DNA from: Brucellaceae bacterium
Lineage (GTDB): Bacteria; Pseudomonadota; Alphaproteobacteria; Rhizobiales; Rhizobiaceae
Assembly (NCBI GenBank): GCA_020637755.1
Contig: JACKJW010000013.1
Span: forward strand, 1-64,000
Length of the DNA: 64,000 bases
Direction: 5' to 3'
Shown here: positions 1 to 10,360 of the stretch, in pieces
How the letters are laid out: the number at the start of each line of letters is the position of its first letter
How positions within the stretch are numbered: position 1 is the stretch's first letter
The notes under the pieces: model-generated
Told to the model about the DNA's origin: nothing
Seen by the model: the letters and a program-made list of their open reading frames with translations, nothing else
Database searches by the model: none
Translations under genes and position numbers: made by a program

Positions 1-769
1 GCAGCCAGGTGTGCAGCAGGAACTGAGCCGACTTGCCCATGGCACCCATGAAGAGCAGCAGGCAGACGACGGTGAGCGCATGTTCCTTGTCGAGGGCATG
101 GCCGAGGAAGTTCAGCACCGCCTCGCCGCCCTCGGCGCCCTCGGCGGGCAGGAAGGTCGCGGCATTGGCGAAGATGGTGTCGTAGGAAACCGAACCGAAC
201 AGAACGAAGACACCGAAGATGCCGAGCGCAAAGCCGAAGTCACCGACGCGGTTGACGATGAAGGCCTTCATGGCCGCGGCATTGGCCGAGGGCTTCTTGA
301 ACCAGAAGCCGATCAGCAGGTAGGAGGCCAGACCCACGCCTTCCCAGCCGAAGAACATCTGCACCAAGTTGTCGGAGGTCACCAGCATCAGCATGGCGAA
401 GGTGAAGAGCGACAGGTAGGCGAAGAAGCGCGGCCGGTGCTCGTCATGGTGCATGTAGCCGATCGAGTAGATATGGACCAGCGCGGAAACCGTGTTGACG
501 ACGACCAGCATGACGGCGGTCAGCGTATCGACGCGCAGCGCCCAATCGACGGCGAAATCGCCGGACTGGATGAATTTCAGCACCGGCACGATGATCGTGT
601 GGCTCTCATGGGCCATGGCGACCGAGAAGAAGGCCACCCACGACAGCACCGCGGAGACAACCAGCAGGCCGGAGGTGACATATTCGGATGCCTTGGCCCC
701 GATGGACCGGCCGAAGAGGCCGGCAATCAGGAAGCCGATGAGCGGAAGGAAGACGATCGCTTGATACAT
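1..769 (-). CDS. nuoL: NADH-quinone oxidoreductase subunit L, N-terminal part (cut by window edge)
   Basis: Antiporter-like membrane subunit of complex I, part of the distal proton-pumping arm in the inner membrane. Only about the first 256 residues are present; the 3' end lies outside the window. The protein begins MYQAIVFLPLIGF and shows successive hydrophobic helices plus the family motifs VNTVSALVHIYSIGYM, FFGWEGVGLASYLLIGFW and GKSAQF, all typical of NuoL/ND5. The ATG start is 13 bp after the nuoK stop, continuing the nuo operon. No disruption is visible in the part shown. Identification is secure from family motifs and operon position. Confidence 0.96.
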   Translation of the reverse strand, partial: MYQAIVFLPLIGFLIAGLFGRSIGAKASEYVTSGLLVVSAVLSWVAFFSVAMAHESHTIIVPVLKFIQSGDFAVDWALRVDTLTAVMLVVVNTVSALVHIYSIGYMHHDEHRPRFFAYLSLFTFAMLMLVTSDNLVQMFFGWEGVGLASYLLIGFWFKKPSANAAAMKAFIVNRVGDFGFALGIFGVFVLFGSVSYDTIFANAATFLPAEGAEGGEAVLNFLGHALDKEHALTVVCLLLFMGAMGKSAQFLLHTWL

Positions 770-782
770 GGCGGTAAGGTCC

Positions 783-1091
783 TCAACCCTTCATCATGTT
801 GACGTCTTCGACCGCGATGGAACCGCGGTTGCGGAAGAAGACGACGAGAATAGCCAGCCCGATGGCAGCCTCGGCGGCGGCCACGGTGAGCACGAACAGG
901 GCAAAGACCTGGCCTACAAGATCACCCAGCGCGGCGGAGAAGGCCACGAAGTTCATGTTGACGGAGAGCAGGATGAGCTCGACCGACATCAGGATGACGA
1001 TGATGTTCTTCCTGTTCAGGAAAATGCCGAACACGCCGAGCGTGAAGAGCACTGCCGACAGGGTCAGATAATGTCCGATACCGACTTCCAT
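783..1091 (-). CDS. nuoK: NADH-quinone oxidoreductase subunit K
   Basis: Small complex I membrane subunit of 102 residues (NuoK/ND4L), three transmembrane helices, part of the proton-translocating arm. The motifs GIFLNRKNIIVILMSVEL and NMNFVAF include the conserved membrane glutamates of the family (the Glu in SVEL and the Glu in AAAEAAIGL). A longer reading frame exists upstream, but the start MEVGIGHYLTL is chosen because it matches the usual NuoK length and lies just after the nuoJ stop. It is followed after 13 bp by nuoL. Confidence 0.97.
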   Translation of the reverse strand: MEVGIGHYLTLSAVLFTLGVFGIFLNRKNIIVILMSVELILLSVNMNFVAFSAALGDLVGQVFALFVLTVAAAEAAIGLAILVVFFRNRGSIAVEDVNMMKG

Positions 1092-1101
1092 GATGTTCCC
1101 C

Positions 1102-1722
1102 TCAGATGCCCTTGCCCGATTCGACCTTGCGGATTTCCATGGATTGCTCCGGCGTGCGGGCAACCTGGGCCGAGATGTCCTGGCGCTTGACGCCTTCCTT
1201 GTGGCGCAACGTCAGCACGATGGCGCCGATCATGGCGACCAGCAGCACGAGGCCTGCGACCTGGAAGGCATAGACGTAATCGGTGTAGAGGATGTCGCCC
1301 AGCTGCGCGGTGTTGTGGCGCGCGGCCACGTCCTTGATCGGCACCGAGACTGTCTTGGCCACATCCGGCGACAGCGCGTAGCCGCCCAGCACCATGGCGA
1401 GTTCGACGACCAGCACGATGCCGACCAGCGCGCCGATGGGCGCGTATTGCAGCGCTCCGGCCTTCAGCTCGGCGAAGTCCACGTCGAGCATCATCACCAC
1501 GAAGAGGAAAAGCACCGCGACTGCGCCGACATAGACGACCAGCAGGATCATCGCCAGGAATTCAGCGCCGGTCAGCAGGAAGAGCGCCGCGGCGTTGAAG
1601 AAGGTGAGGATCAGGAACAATACCGAGTGAACGGGATTGCGCGCGGCAATCACCATGAATGCCGATGCAACCGCCACCACGGCGAAGAGGTAGAAAAACG
1701 CCGCCGCCAATCCTGTGAGCAT
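1102..1722 (-). CDS. nuoJ: NADH-quinone oxidoreductase subunit J
   Basis: Complex I membrane subunit of 206 residues (NuoJ/ND6) with five predicted transmembrane helices. The conserved segment AEFLAMILLVVYVGAVAVLF, containing the pi-bulge helix of this family, is present. I start at MLTGLAAAFFYLF, preceded by a G-rich ribosome binding site, rather than 17 codons upstream, because the upstream residues are charged and not family-like. It follows an unusually long 217-bp gap after nuoI and precedes nuoK by 10 bp. Confidence 0.96.
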   Translation of the reverse strand: MLTGLAAAFFYLFAVVAVASAFMVIAARNPVHSVLFLILTFFNAAALFLLTGAEFLAMILLVVYVGAVAVLFLFVVMMLDVDFAELKAGALQYAPIGALVGIVLVVELAMVLGGYALSPDVAKTVSVPIKDVAARHNTAQLGDILYTDYVYAFQVAGLVLLVAMIGAIVLTLRHKEGVKRQDISAQVARTPEQSMEIRKVESGKGI

Positions 1723-1939
1723 GACTGCCCCCCGATCCTTGCCTAGCTTCAGACGAAAGCCCCCGGCTTCCATCCGTACCGTCCGGGCAGCGTGGTCGGG
1801 CTATCCCCTGCCCCGCTGCCTTCCGGCTCGTGTCCTTAAGAGCATTCCCGGCAGACCATCGGCCGCCCATCCCGCTCCGGTTTCATGTCCGGTGGCGTCA
1901 CGCCCCCGGTGGTCCTTCTTGCGCCGTCTTCCCCGCGCC
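1723..1939. other. 217-bp spacer between nuoI and nuoJ
   Basis: The rest of the nuo operon has mostly 0-77 bp spacers, so this gap stands out. I see no credible coding frame. It contains a short inverted repeat GGCGT-C-ACGCC at 1894-1904 flanked by two direct copies of CCGGTGG (1889-1895 and 1906-1912). There is no T-tract, so a terminator is not supported. It could be an RNA processing site, an internal promoter, or the remains of an accessory orf of the kind found between nuo genes in other alphaproteobacteria; the sequence does not decide this. Confidence 0.5.
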
Positions 1940-2431
1940 TCAGCGGTAGGGTGAGTCCAGTGCGATGTTGCGCGCGATCTCGCGCTCCCAGCGGTCGCCG
2001 TTGGCGAGCAGCTTGGCCTTGTCGTAGAACAGTTCCTCACGCGTCTCGGTGGCGAACTCGAAGTTCGGCCCTTCGACGATGGCATCCACCGGGCAGGCTT
2101 CCTGGCAGAAACCGCAATAGATGCACTTGGTCATGTCGATGTCGTAGCGCACGGTGCGGCGCGTGCCGTCATTGCGGCGCGGACCGGCCTCGATGGTGAT
2201 GGCCTGCGCCGGGCAGATGGCCTCACACAGCTTGCAGGCGATGCAGCGCTCTTCCCCGTTGGGATAGCGGCGCAGCGCATGCTCGCCACGGAAGCGCGGC
2301 GACACCGGTCCCTTCTCGTTGGGATAGTTCACCGTGTATTTCGGCCGGAACATCGTCTTGATCGACAGCACGGTGGCGGCGGCGAATTCCGACAGAAGCA
2401 GCGACTTGGCCGCCTGAGCGATCATGCCCAT
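1940..2431 (-). CDS. nuoI: NADH-quinone oxidoreductase subunit I
   Basis: Ferredoxin-like complex I subunit (NuoI/TYKY, 163 residues) holding clusters N6a and N6b that pass electrons towards N2 in NuoB. Two CxxCxxCxxxCP motifs are visible: Cys63, 66, 69, 73 and Cys103, 106, 109, 113. The N-terminal stretch (about residues 4-28) is an amphipathic membrane-contact helix. The start has a GGGAG Shine-Dalgarno about 9 bp upstream. nuoH lies 34 bp upstream; nuoJ follows after the long spacer. Confidence 0.98.
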   Translation of the reverse strand: MGMIAQAAKSLLLSEFAAATVLSIKTMFRPKYTVNYPNEKGPVSPRFRGEHALRRYPNGEERCIACKLCEAICPAQAITIEAGPRRNDGTRRTVRYDIDMTKCIYCGFCQEACPVDAIVEGPNFEFATETREELFYDKAKLLANGDRWEREIARNIALDSPYR

Positions 2432-2465
2432 CAGATTTCTCCCGAAGTGAGGTTGAGGCCGGTCA

Positions 2466-3512
2466 TCACGCCACCCATCCGGTCAGCTTGAGGACAAAGG
2501 CGGTGGCCACGACCATGAAGAGCGAGATCGGCAGGAAGACCTTCCAGCCCAGCCGCATCAGCTGGTCATAGCGGTAGCGCGGCACAAAGGCCTTCACCAG
2601 CGCGAACATGAAGAAGACGGCCGACAGTTTCAGCACGAACCAGAAGATGCCCGGCAGCCAGTTGAAGGGCGCGACATCGACCGGGGGCAGCCAGCCGCCG
2701 AGGAACAGCACCGTCGTCAGCGCCGACATCAGGCAGATGGCGACATATTCTCCCAGCATGAAGAGCATGTAAGGGCCCGACGAATATTCGACCATGTGGC
2801 CTGCGACCAGTTCGGATTCGGCTTCCACGAGGTCAAAGGGCGGGCGGTTCGTCTCGGCGAGCGCGGAGATGAAGAAGATGATGAACATCGGGAACAGGCC
2901 GAGCCAGTGCCAATCCAGGAAGGAGTTCGGCAGGCCCATGCGGGTGCCAAGACCGTCGGCCTGCGACAAAACGATGTCGGACAGGTTCAGCGAGCCGACG
3001 CAGAGCAGCACAGTGACGATGACGAAGCCGATGGAGACTTCGTAAGACACCATCTGCGCGGCGGAACGCAGTGCGCCGAGGAACGGATACTTCGAGTTGG
3101 ATGCCCAGCCGCCCATGATGACGCCATAGACTTCCAGCGAGGAGATGGCGAAGACATAGAGGATGCCGACATTGACCGAGGCAACGACCCAGCCATCGGC
3201 CACCGGGATCACGGCCCAGGCGGCGAGCGCCAGAACCGCGGAAACCAGCGGAGCGAGCAGGAACACGCCCTTGTTGGCGCCTGACGGAATGACCGGCTCC
3301 TTCAGCACGAATTTCAGCATGTCGGCGAAGGATTGCAGCAGCCCCCAGGGGCCGACCACGTTCGGGCCGCGGCGAAGCTGCACCGCCGCCCAGATCTTGC
3401 GGTCGGCATAGATCACATAGGCAACGTAGATCAGCAGGCCGACGAGAAGCGCCAGCGATTGCAGCACGATCAGCAGCGTGGGCCAGACGTAGGTGGTGAG
3501 AAAGGCTTCCAT
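2466..3512 (-). CDS. nuoH: NADH-quinone oxidoreductase subunit H
   Basis: Complex I membrane subunit (NuoH/ND1, 348 residues) that helps form the quinone chamber at the junction of the two arms. Recognisable family segments include QLRRGPNVVGPWGLLQSFAD, the acidic loop with ALAETNRPPFDLVEAESELV, and VEYSSGPYMLFMLGEY. About eight hydrophobic helices are visible along its length. It starts 12 bp after the nuoG stop. Length and motifs are normal for the family. Confidence 0.98.
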   Translation of the reverse strand: MEAFLTTYVWPTLLIVLQSLALLVGLLIYVAYVIYADRKIWAAVQLRRGPNVVGPWGLLQSFADMLKFVLKEPVIPSGANKGVFLLAPLVSAVLALAAWAVIPVADGWVVASVNVGILYVFAISSLEVYGVIMGGWASNSKYPFLGALRSAAQMVSYEVSIGFVIVTVLLCVGSLNLSDIVLSQADGLGTRMGLPNSFLDWHWLGLFPMFIIFFISALAETNRPPFDLVEAESELVAGHMVEYSSGPYMLFMLGEYVAICLMSALTTVLFLGGWLPPVDVAPFNWLPGIFWFVLKLSAVFFMFALVKAFVPRYRYDQLMRLGWKVFLPISLFMVVATAFVLKLTGWVA

Positions 3513-3524
3513 CAGTCTTTTCCC

Positions 3525-5612
3525 TTACTCGGCTGCGGCGCGGGCAAAGCCGGCCTTGGCCAGCCGCGAGCACTCGCCCATCACGGCGGATGCGCGGGCA
3601 ATCGGGTTGGTCAGGTAGAAATCGGCGACGGCGGACTTGAACGGAGCCTTGTTGAGCTTGCCGGGCTTGGCCGCTGCCAGCGCCTCGACACCGGCGGTGC
3701 CCGATGCGGCCACCGTGTCGAGGTCAGCCAGATGCGGATGGGCCTCGTACAACGCGCTGCGCAGGGCTGCCAGCGAGTTCCAGACTTGCGTCTTGCCGAG
3801 CACGGCGGACAGCGCGCGCAGGATCGCCCAGTCTTCCTTGGCCTGACCGGGGGCGAACCCGGCGCGGTTGGTCATCTGCACGCGGCCCTCGGTGTTCACA
3901 TAGGTGCCGGATTTTTCCGTGTATGCGGCGGCCGGCAGGATCACGTCGGCGGCATGGGCGCCATTGTCGCCATGGGTGCCGATATAGACGGTAAAGGCAT
4001 TGCCGAGCTGGGTCGTGGAGAACTCGTCTGCGCCAAGCAGGAACAGCACATCCATCGCGCCCATCATGGCGTTGATGTCCTTGCCGCCCTCGCCTGGCAC
4101 GAAGCCGATGTCGAGACCGCCAACGCGCGAGGCTGCCGTGTGCAGCACCGCAAGGCCGTTCCACTCCGCCGAGACCGCCTTGACGGCGACGGCGAGCCTG
4201 GCGGCGAGCGCCAGCACGGCCTGGCCGTCGGTGCGGGCCAGCGCGCCCTGGCCGACGATGATCATCGGGCGCTTGGCCTTCTTGAGTACGGAGAAGAACT
4301 TGCCTTCGCCATCCGCCAGTTCCTTCAGCGTGTCGGTGCCGGCACCCAGAAGCTCGTAGTCATAGCGCAGTTCGCCACCCTCGCCGATCACGCCGACCGG
4401 GAAGTCACCCATGCGCCAGCGCTTGCGGATGCGGGCGTTGAGCACCGACGCCTCGAAGCGCGGATTGGAGCCGATGATCAGCAATGCGTCGGCGTCCTCA
4501 ATCCCCTCGATGCCGGGGTTGAACAGGTAGCTGTCGCGGCCAAGCGAGGGATCCAGCGGTGCACCATCCTGGCGGCAGTCGATGTTGGCCGAACCGAGCG
4601 AGGCCATGAGCTGCTTGAGCGAGAACATTTCCTCGACAGTGGCGAGATCGCCCGCAACCGCGCCGATCTTGTCGCCGGAGGTTTTTGCGACGGCCGCCTT
4701 GATGGCATTGAAGGCCTCATCCCAGGAAGCGGGCTGGAGCTTGCCGTCCTTCTTCACATAGGGGCGGTCGAGGCGCTGGGTGCGCAAACCATCCCAGATG
4801 AAGCGAGTCTTGTCGGAAATCCACTCCTCGTTCACCTGCTCGTTGACGCGCGGCATGATGCGCATCACTTCGCGGCCGCGCGTATCGACGCGGATGGCCG
4901 AGCCGACCGCATCCATCACGTCGATGGTCTCGGTCTTGGCCAGTTCCCACGGACGGGCCTGGAACTCGTAGGGCTTGGAGGTCAGCGCACCGACCGGGCA
5001 GAGGTCGATCACGTTGCCCTGCATCTCCGACGTCATGGCCTGTTCGAGATAGGTGGTGATCTCGGCATCCTCGCCGCGACCGATCAGGCCCAGTTCGGAA
5101 ATGCCCGCGACTTCCGTGGTGAAGCGGACGCAACGCGTGCAGTGGATGCAGCGCGTCATGATCGTCTTGACGAGCGGGCCGACATACTTGTCTTCCACGG
5201 CGCGCTTGTTTTCCTGGTAGCGCGAGGAATCCACGCCGAAGGCCATCGCCTGGTCCTGCAGGTCGCATTCGCCGCCCTGGTCGCAGATCGGGCAATCCAG
5301 CGGGTGGTTGATCAGCAGGAACTCCATCACGCCTTCGCGGGCCTTCTTGACCATGGGCGTGTTGGTGAAGACTTCCGGTGCCTCGCCATTCGGGCCCGGG
5401 CGCAGGTCGCGCACACCCATGGCGCAGGAGGCGGCAGGCTTGGGCGGGCCGCCCTTCACCTCGACAAGGCACATGCGGCAATTGCCGGCAATCGACAAAC
5501 GCTCATGAAAGCAGAAACGCGGAACTTCGGCCCCGGCCTCCTCGCACGCCTGAAGAAGCGTGTAGTGGTCCGGCACCTCGATCTCGTTCCCGTCGACTTT
5601 AATCTTAGCCAT
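3525..5612 (-). CDS. nuoG: NADH-quinone oxidoreductase subunit G
   Basis: The 75-kDa type subunit of complex I (695 residues), carrying clusters N1b, N4 and N5 in the peripheral arm. The N-terminal 2Fe-2S domain has Cys34, Cys45, Cys48 and Cys63; next come the HPLDCPICDQGGECDLQD motif (with the His ligand) and the CIHCTRCVRF motif. The remainder is a molybdopterin-oxidoreductase-like fold without obvious cofactor use. The start MAKIKVDGNEIEV is preferred over one 11 codons upstream because it matches the family N-terminus. A 77-bp spacer separates it from the unusual gene upstream. Confidence 0.98.
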   Translation of the reverse strand: MAKIKVDGNEIEVPDHYTLLQACEEAGAEVPRFCFHERLSIAGNCRMCLVEVKGGPPKPAASCAMGVRDLRPGPNGEAPEVFTNTPMVKKAREGVMEFLLINHPLDCPICDQGGECDLQDQAMAFGVDSSRYQENKRAVEDKYVGPLVKTIMTRCIHCTRCVRFTTEVAGISELGLIGRGEDAEITTYLEQAMTSEMQGNVIDLCPVGALTSKPYEFQARPWELAKTETIDVMDAVGSAIRVDTRGREVMRIMPRVNEQVNEEWISDKTRFIWDGLRTQRLDRPYVKKDGKLQPASWDEAFNAIKAAVAKTSGDKIGAVAGDLATVEEMFSLKQLMASLGSANIDCRQDGAPLDPSLGRDSYLFNPGIEGIEDADALLIIGSNPRFEASVLNARIRKRWRMGDFPVGVIGEGGELRYDYELLGAGTDTLKELADGEGKFFSVLKKAKRPMIIVGQGALARTDGQAVLALAARLAVAVKAVSAEWNGLAVLHTAASRVGGLDIGFVPGEGGKDINAMMGAMDVLFLLGADEFSTTQLGNAFTVYIGTHGDNGAHAADVILPAAAYTEKSGTYVNTEGRVQMTNRAGFAPGQAKEDWAILRALSAVLGKTQVWNSLAALRSALYEAHPHLADLDTVAASGTAGVEALAAAKPGKLNKAPFKSAVADFYLTNPIARASAVMGECSRLAKAGFARAAAE

Positions 5613-5689
5613 CTTGTCTTCCACGTTCCTGCGGCGGGCAGCCACCGCGATGGTATCGTCCGGGCGGGAAACCCGCCCGGATCAATTGC

Positions 5690-6574
5690 TTATCTCGGCT
5701 CCTTGCCGAAAACCTTCACATATTCGTCACGCCCGCCACGAGCCAGCGCAGCCGCCTGGGCAATCCAGTCATCGCGATTGATGCGGCCCTTGAAAGACAG
5801 GTAGTCATCCACCCAGGCGACTTCGTTCGGCGTCCAGCCGGCCACCTGGCCGAAGGTCCAGATGCCGAGACCGTTCAGCAGGCCTTCCAGCTTGGGTCCG
5901 ACACCGGCGATCATCTTCAGATCGTCCGGGGTAGCCGGCTTGTCGACGCCCTTGGGCTGCGCGAAATCCTCCGGAAGGAGCTCGGCAGCGGCGACGGGCG
6001 CGGCGGCCGGAGCGGCTTCCATAGCAAGCGCGGCAGGTTCGGCGGTCAGTTCTTCAACGGCTGCGGTTTCAGACGCGACGGCGACCGCGGCGGTCCGCAT
6101 CACGGTATCGCCCGTTTCGCGCGCAAAGGCGGCCACAGCCTCGGTATCCTCGGCGATACCCTCAGCAAAATGCTCTCCGACGACGACCATGTCCTGTGCG
6201 GTGTGTTCAAGGTCGCTCATGAAGGTCTTGGCCGCACCGGCAAAGAAGGAGAAGGGCGTGATCATCGTCGCCGCGAAGGCGTCGGTGTCCTCGTCGCTAT
6301 CCTGCCAGAACATGACCGGGGCCTTCAGGGAGGCGTCCATCGCGGGCATTCGGTGTGCCAGATCACAGGCGCCCTGCACCGTGCCGGCCATCGCGCCCCA
6401 GAACTGGGCGATCATGCCGGCGCTCAGCGCGGGAATGGCCATGAAGGCAGCGGGCATCGACAGCGCATCGGCGCCGCCGGTCACCGGCTTCATCATGTCG
6501 GCATAGGCCTTCATCATCTGGTCCATCATATTTGTATTCGTGCCAAAGCCGTCAGGCAGTGAGAACATTGACAT
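5690..6574 (-). CDS. Complex I operon protein with C-terminal helix-hairpin-helix-like domain shared with NuoE
   Basis: A 294-residue protein encoded between nuoF and nuoG. Residues about 209-294 repeat the C-terminal domain of NuoE (62 of 86 residues identical in my hand alignment), including PDDLKMIAGVGPKLEGLL and the identical ending VFGKEPR. The GVGPKLEGLLNGLGI segment looks like a helix-hairpin-helix. The N-terminal part (1-150) is Met/Ala-rich and helical and resembles phasin-like proteins; 165-205 is an Ala/Glu/Pro linker. There is an AGGAG site before the ATG. Related proteins in rhizobial nuo operons are annotated only vaguely, as I recall, so its role is unknown; assembly or tethering of the N-module is an inference. 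Confidence 0.85.
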   Translation of the reverse strand: MSMFSLPDGFGTNTNMMDQMMKAYADMMKPVTGGADALSMPAAFMAIPALSAGMIAQFWGAMAGTVQGACDLAHRMPAMDASLKAPVMFWQDSDEDTDAFAATMITPFSFFAGAAKTFMSDLEHTAQDMVVVGEHFAEGIAEDTEAVAAFARETGDTVMRTAAVAVASETAAVEELTAEPAALAMEAAPAAAPVAAAELLPEDFAQPKGVDKPATPDDLKMIAGVGPKLEGLLNGLGIWTFGQVAGWTPNEVAWVDDYLSFKGRINRDDWIAQAAALARGGRDEYVKVFGKEPR

Positions 6575-6646
6575 TTCAGTCTCCTTTTTTCTGTCCCGTT
6601 CGGCCCTGCTTCTTGCGTTTCCTGATCCGGACTTTGCCCGGCACCC

Positions 6647-7954
<1,308 letters not shown>

Positions 7955-7966
7955 GACATCTCTCCC

Positions 7967-9160
7967 TTATCGCGGCTCTTTGCCGAACACGCGGACATAT
8001 TCGTCGCGGCCGCCCTTGGCGAGCGCCTTGGCCTGGGCCACCCAGTCCTCGCGGTCGATGCGGCCCTTGAAGCGCAGGTAGCCGTCCACCCACTCGCGCT
8101 CCGCCTTCTTCCAGGATGCGACCTGGGCGAAGGTGTAGATGCCGAGCGAGTGCAGGATGCCCTCGATCTTCGGGCCGACGCCCGAGATCATCTTCAGGTC
8201 GTCCGGCTGGGCAGGCTTGGCGATACCGGCCGGACGATTCTTGTCTTCCAGCGACGGTTTTTCGTCGGCCTTTGCGGCCTTTTCGGGCTTCGCGCCCTTG
8301 GCGGGCTTTTCGGACTTGGCTGCCTTGGCGGGCCTCGCTGCCTTTGACGTATCCATGAAGGACGCGGCGGCGGCCGGAGCAGCGGCTTCAGCCTTGGCGG
8401 CGGATGCCTTCGTTGCCGGAGCGCTTTTTGCTGAAGCCTCGGCCTTGCCGGCAGCCTTTTTCGGCTCAACGGCCGCAGACGGTGCTGCCTTGGCCTCGTC
8501 CTTCGCAGCGGGCTTTGCGGCCGCCTTGCCGGACTTCTTCATGATTGCTTCGACATCGGTCAGCGTGGTCGCGCCGGTGGCGGCGGCAGCAAACACGCGG
8601 CCATTCTGCGGGCCGGGCGTGACGCTGTTGCCCTTGCCGGCCTCGAAGGCATCGATGATTTCTTCAAGACGCGAAGGCGTCAGGTCCTCATAGGCGTCCT
8701 TGAAGATCATGACCATCGGCGCATTCACGCAGGCGCCCTGGCACTCGACCTCTTCCCACGACAGCGTGCCGGCCTCATTGAGGTGGAACTGGTCGTGATG
8801 GATCTTCGACTTGCAGACGGCCATCAGGTCTTCGGAGCCGCGCAGCATGCAGGGCGTGGTGCCGCACACCTGGATATGGGCGCGCGTGCCGACCGGCTGG
8901 AGCTGGAACTGGGTGTAGAAGGTGGCCACTTCCAGCACGCGGATCTTCGGCATGGCCAGCATGTCCGAGACGTGCTCGATGGCGGCCTTGGAGACCCAGC
9001 CTTCCTGCTCCTGCGCCAGCATGAGCAGCGGGATGACGGCGGATTGCTCGCGGCCCTTGGGATACTTCTTCTGCCACTTCTTCACTTCCACCTGCATCGC
9101 CTTGCTGAAGGCGAAGGATGCGGGCTGGAGATGATCTTCTGCGAGACGACGGACGGACAT
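7967..9160 (-). CDS. nuoE: NADH-quinone oxidoreductase subunit E with long C-terminal extension
   Basis: The 24-kDa type subunit with cluster N1a. Residues 1-165 form the normal thioredoxin-like NuoE with ligands Cys99, Cys104, Cys140 and Cys144. Ordinary NuoE proteins are about 170-220 residues; this one is 397. Residues about 195-311 are an Ala/Lys-rich, low-complexity and probably flexible linker, and 312-397 form a helix-hairpin-helix-like domain (LKMISGVGPKIEGIL, ending VFGKEPR) that is duplicated in the protein encoded between nuoF and nuoG. Start and nuoD stop overlap by one base (TGATG), so translation is probably coupled. Confidence 0.97.
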   Translation of the reverse strand: MSVRRLAEDHLQPASFAFSKAMQVEVKKWQKKYPKGREQSAVIPLLMLAQEQEGWVSKAAIEHVSDMLAMPKIRVLEVATFYTQFQLQPVGTRAHIQVCGTTPCMLRGSEDLMAVCKSKIHHDQFHLNEAGTLSWEEVECQGACVNAPMVMIFKDAYEDLTPSRLEEIIDAFEAGKGNSVTPGPQNGRVFAAAATGATTLTDVEAIMKKSGKAAAKPAAKDEAKAAPSAAVEPKKAAGKAEASAKSAPATKASAAKAEAAAPAAAASFMDTSKAARPAKAAKSEKPAKGAKPEKAAKADEKPSLEDKNRPAGIAKPAQPDDLKMISGVGPKIEGILHSLGIYTFAQVASWKKAEREWVDGYLRFKGRIDREDWVAQAKALAKGGRDEYVRVFGKEPR

Positions 9161-10350
9161 CAGCGATCCACCTCACCAAACACGATGTCAAAGGAACCGA
9201 TGAGGGCCGGAATGTCGCCCAGCAGGTGCTTGGAGCCGATGTGGTCCATGGCCGCCAGATGGGCAAAGCCCGGTGCGCGCATGTGCACGCGGTAGGGCTT
9301 GTTGGTGCCGTCGGCGACCAGATAGACGCCGAATTCGCCCTTGGGCGCTTCCACGGCGGCATAGACCTCGCCGGCGGGAACCTTGTAGCCCTCGGTGTAA
9401 AGCTTGAAGTGGTGGATGAGCGCTTCCATGGAGCGCTTCATCTCGCCGCGCTTGGGCGGAACGATCTTGCCGTCGGTCGCCGAGACCGGGCCGCCGCGCT
9501 CCTCGCCCAGCAGACGCTTGATGCACTGGCGCATGATGCGGACCGACTGGCGCATTTCTTCCATGCGCATCAGGTAGCGGTCGTAACAATCGCCGTTCTT
9601 GCCGACGGGGATGTCGAATTCCAGCTCGTCATAGCACTCGTAGGGCTGGCTCTTGCGCAGGTCCCAGGCAACGCCGGTGGAGCGCACCATCACGCCGGAG
9701 AAGCCGCGTTCCCACGCCTCTTCCTGGCTGAAAACCCCGATGTCGACGTTGCGCTGCTTGAAGATGCGGTTGCCGGTCAGCAGCGCGTCAAGGTCAGCGA
9801 CGGTCTGGAGGAACGGGTCGCACCAGGCGTCAATGTCCTTGAGCAACTGGTCCGGCAGGTCCTGATGGACGCCGCCAGGACGGAAATAGGCGGCGTGCAT
9901 GCGCGAGCCCGAAGCGCGCTCGTAGAACACCATCAGCTTCTCGCGTTCCTCGAAGCCCCACAGCGGCGGGGTCAGCGCGCCAATGTCGAGCGCCTGGGTC
10001 GTGATGTTGATGATGTGGTTCATGATGCGGCCGATCTCGCAGTAGAGAACGCGGATCAGCTGGCCACGCTTGGGAACCGTGATGCCGAGGAGACGCTCCA
10101 CGGCCAGGCAGTAGGCGTGTTCCTGGTTCATCGGCGCCGCATAGTCGAGCCGGTCGAGATAGGGAACGGCCTGGAGGTAGGTCTTGTTCTCCATCAGCTT
10201 CTCGGTGCCGCGATGCAGCAGGCCGATATGCGGATCGGCGCGCTCCACGACCTCGCCGTCCAGTTCCAGAACGAGGCGCAGAACGCCGTGCGCCGCCGGA
10301 TGCTGGGGGCCGAAGTTGATGTTGAAGTTGCGAACGTTGTGCTCTGTCAT
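9160..10350 (-). CDS. nuoD: NADH-quinone oxidoreductase subunit D
   Basis: The 49-kDa type subunit (396 residues), which with NuoB forms the quinone-binding site. Conserved features seen are FGPQHPAAHGVLRL near the N-terminus, IGLLHRGTEKLMENKTY, and the C-terminal DIVFGEVDR ending. The start MTEHNVRNFNINFGPQ is chosen over an 11-codon longer frame because it fits the family N-terminus and avoids overlap with nuoC. It is separate from nuoC (10-bp spacer), not fused as in enterobacteria. Confidence 0.98.
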   Translation of the reverse strand: MTEHNVRNFNINFGPQHPAAHGVLRLVLELDGEVVERADPHIGLLHRGTEKLMENKTYLQAVPYLDRLDYAAPMNQEHAYCLAVERLLGITVPKRGQLIRVLYCEIGRIMNHIINITTQALDIGALTPPLWGFEEREKLMVFYERASGSRMHAAYFRPGGVHQDLPDQLLKDIDAWCDPFLQTVADLDALLTGNRIFKQRNVDIGVFSQEEAWERGFSGVMVRSTGVAWDLRKSQPYECYDELEFDIPVGKNGDCYDRYLMRMEEMRQSVRIMRQCIKRLLGEERGGPVSATDGKIVPPKRGEMKRSMEALIHHFKLYTEGYKVPAGEVYAAVEAPKGEFGVYLVADGTNKPYRVHMRAPGFAHLAAMDHIGSKHLLGDIPALIGSFDIVFGEVDR

Positions 10351-10360
10351 CGGACCGCCC

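Noticed and set aside
11..802. 263-codon plus-strand frame at the window start
   Set aside because: It mirrors the partial nuoL on the minus strand, which has membrane helices and family motifs.
3333..5804. Long plus-strand open frame (823 codons) opposite nuoG
   Set aside because: Antisense shadow of nuoG caused by high GC; it has no domain, composition is His/Gly/Arg-rich and nuoG is certain.
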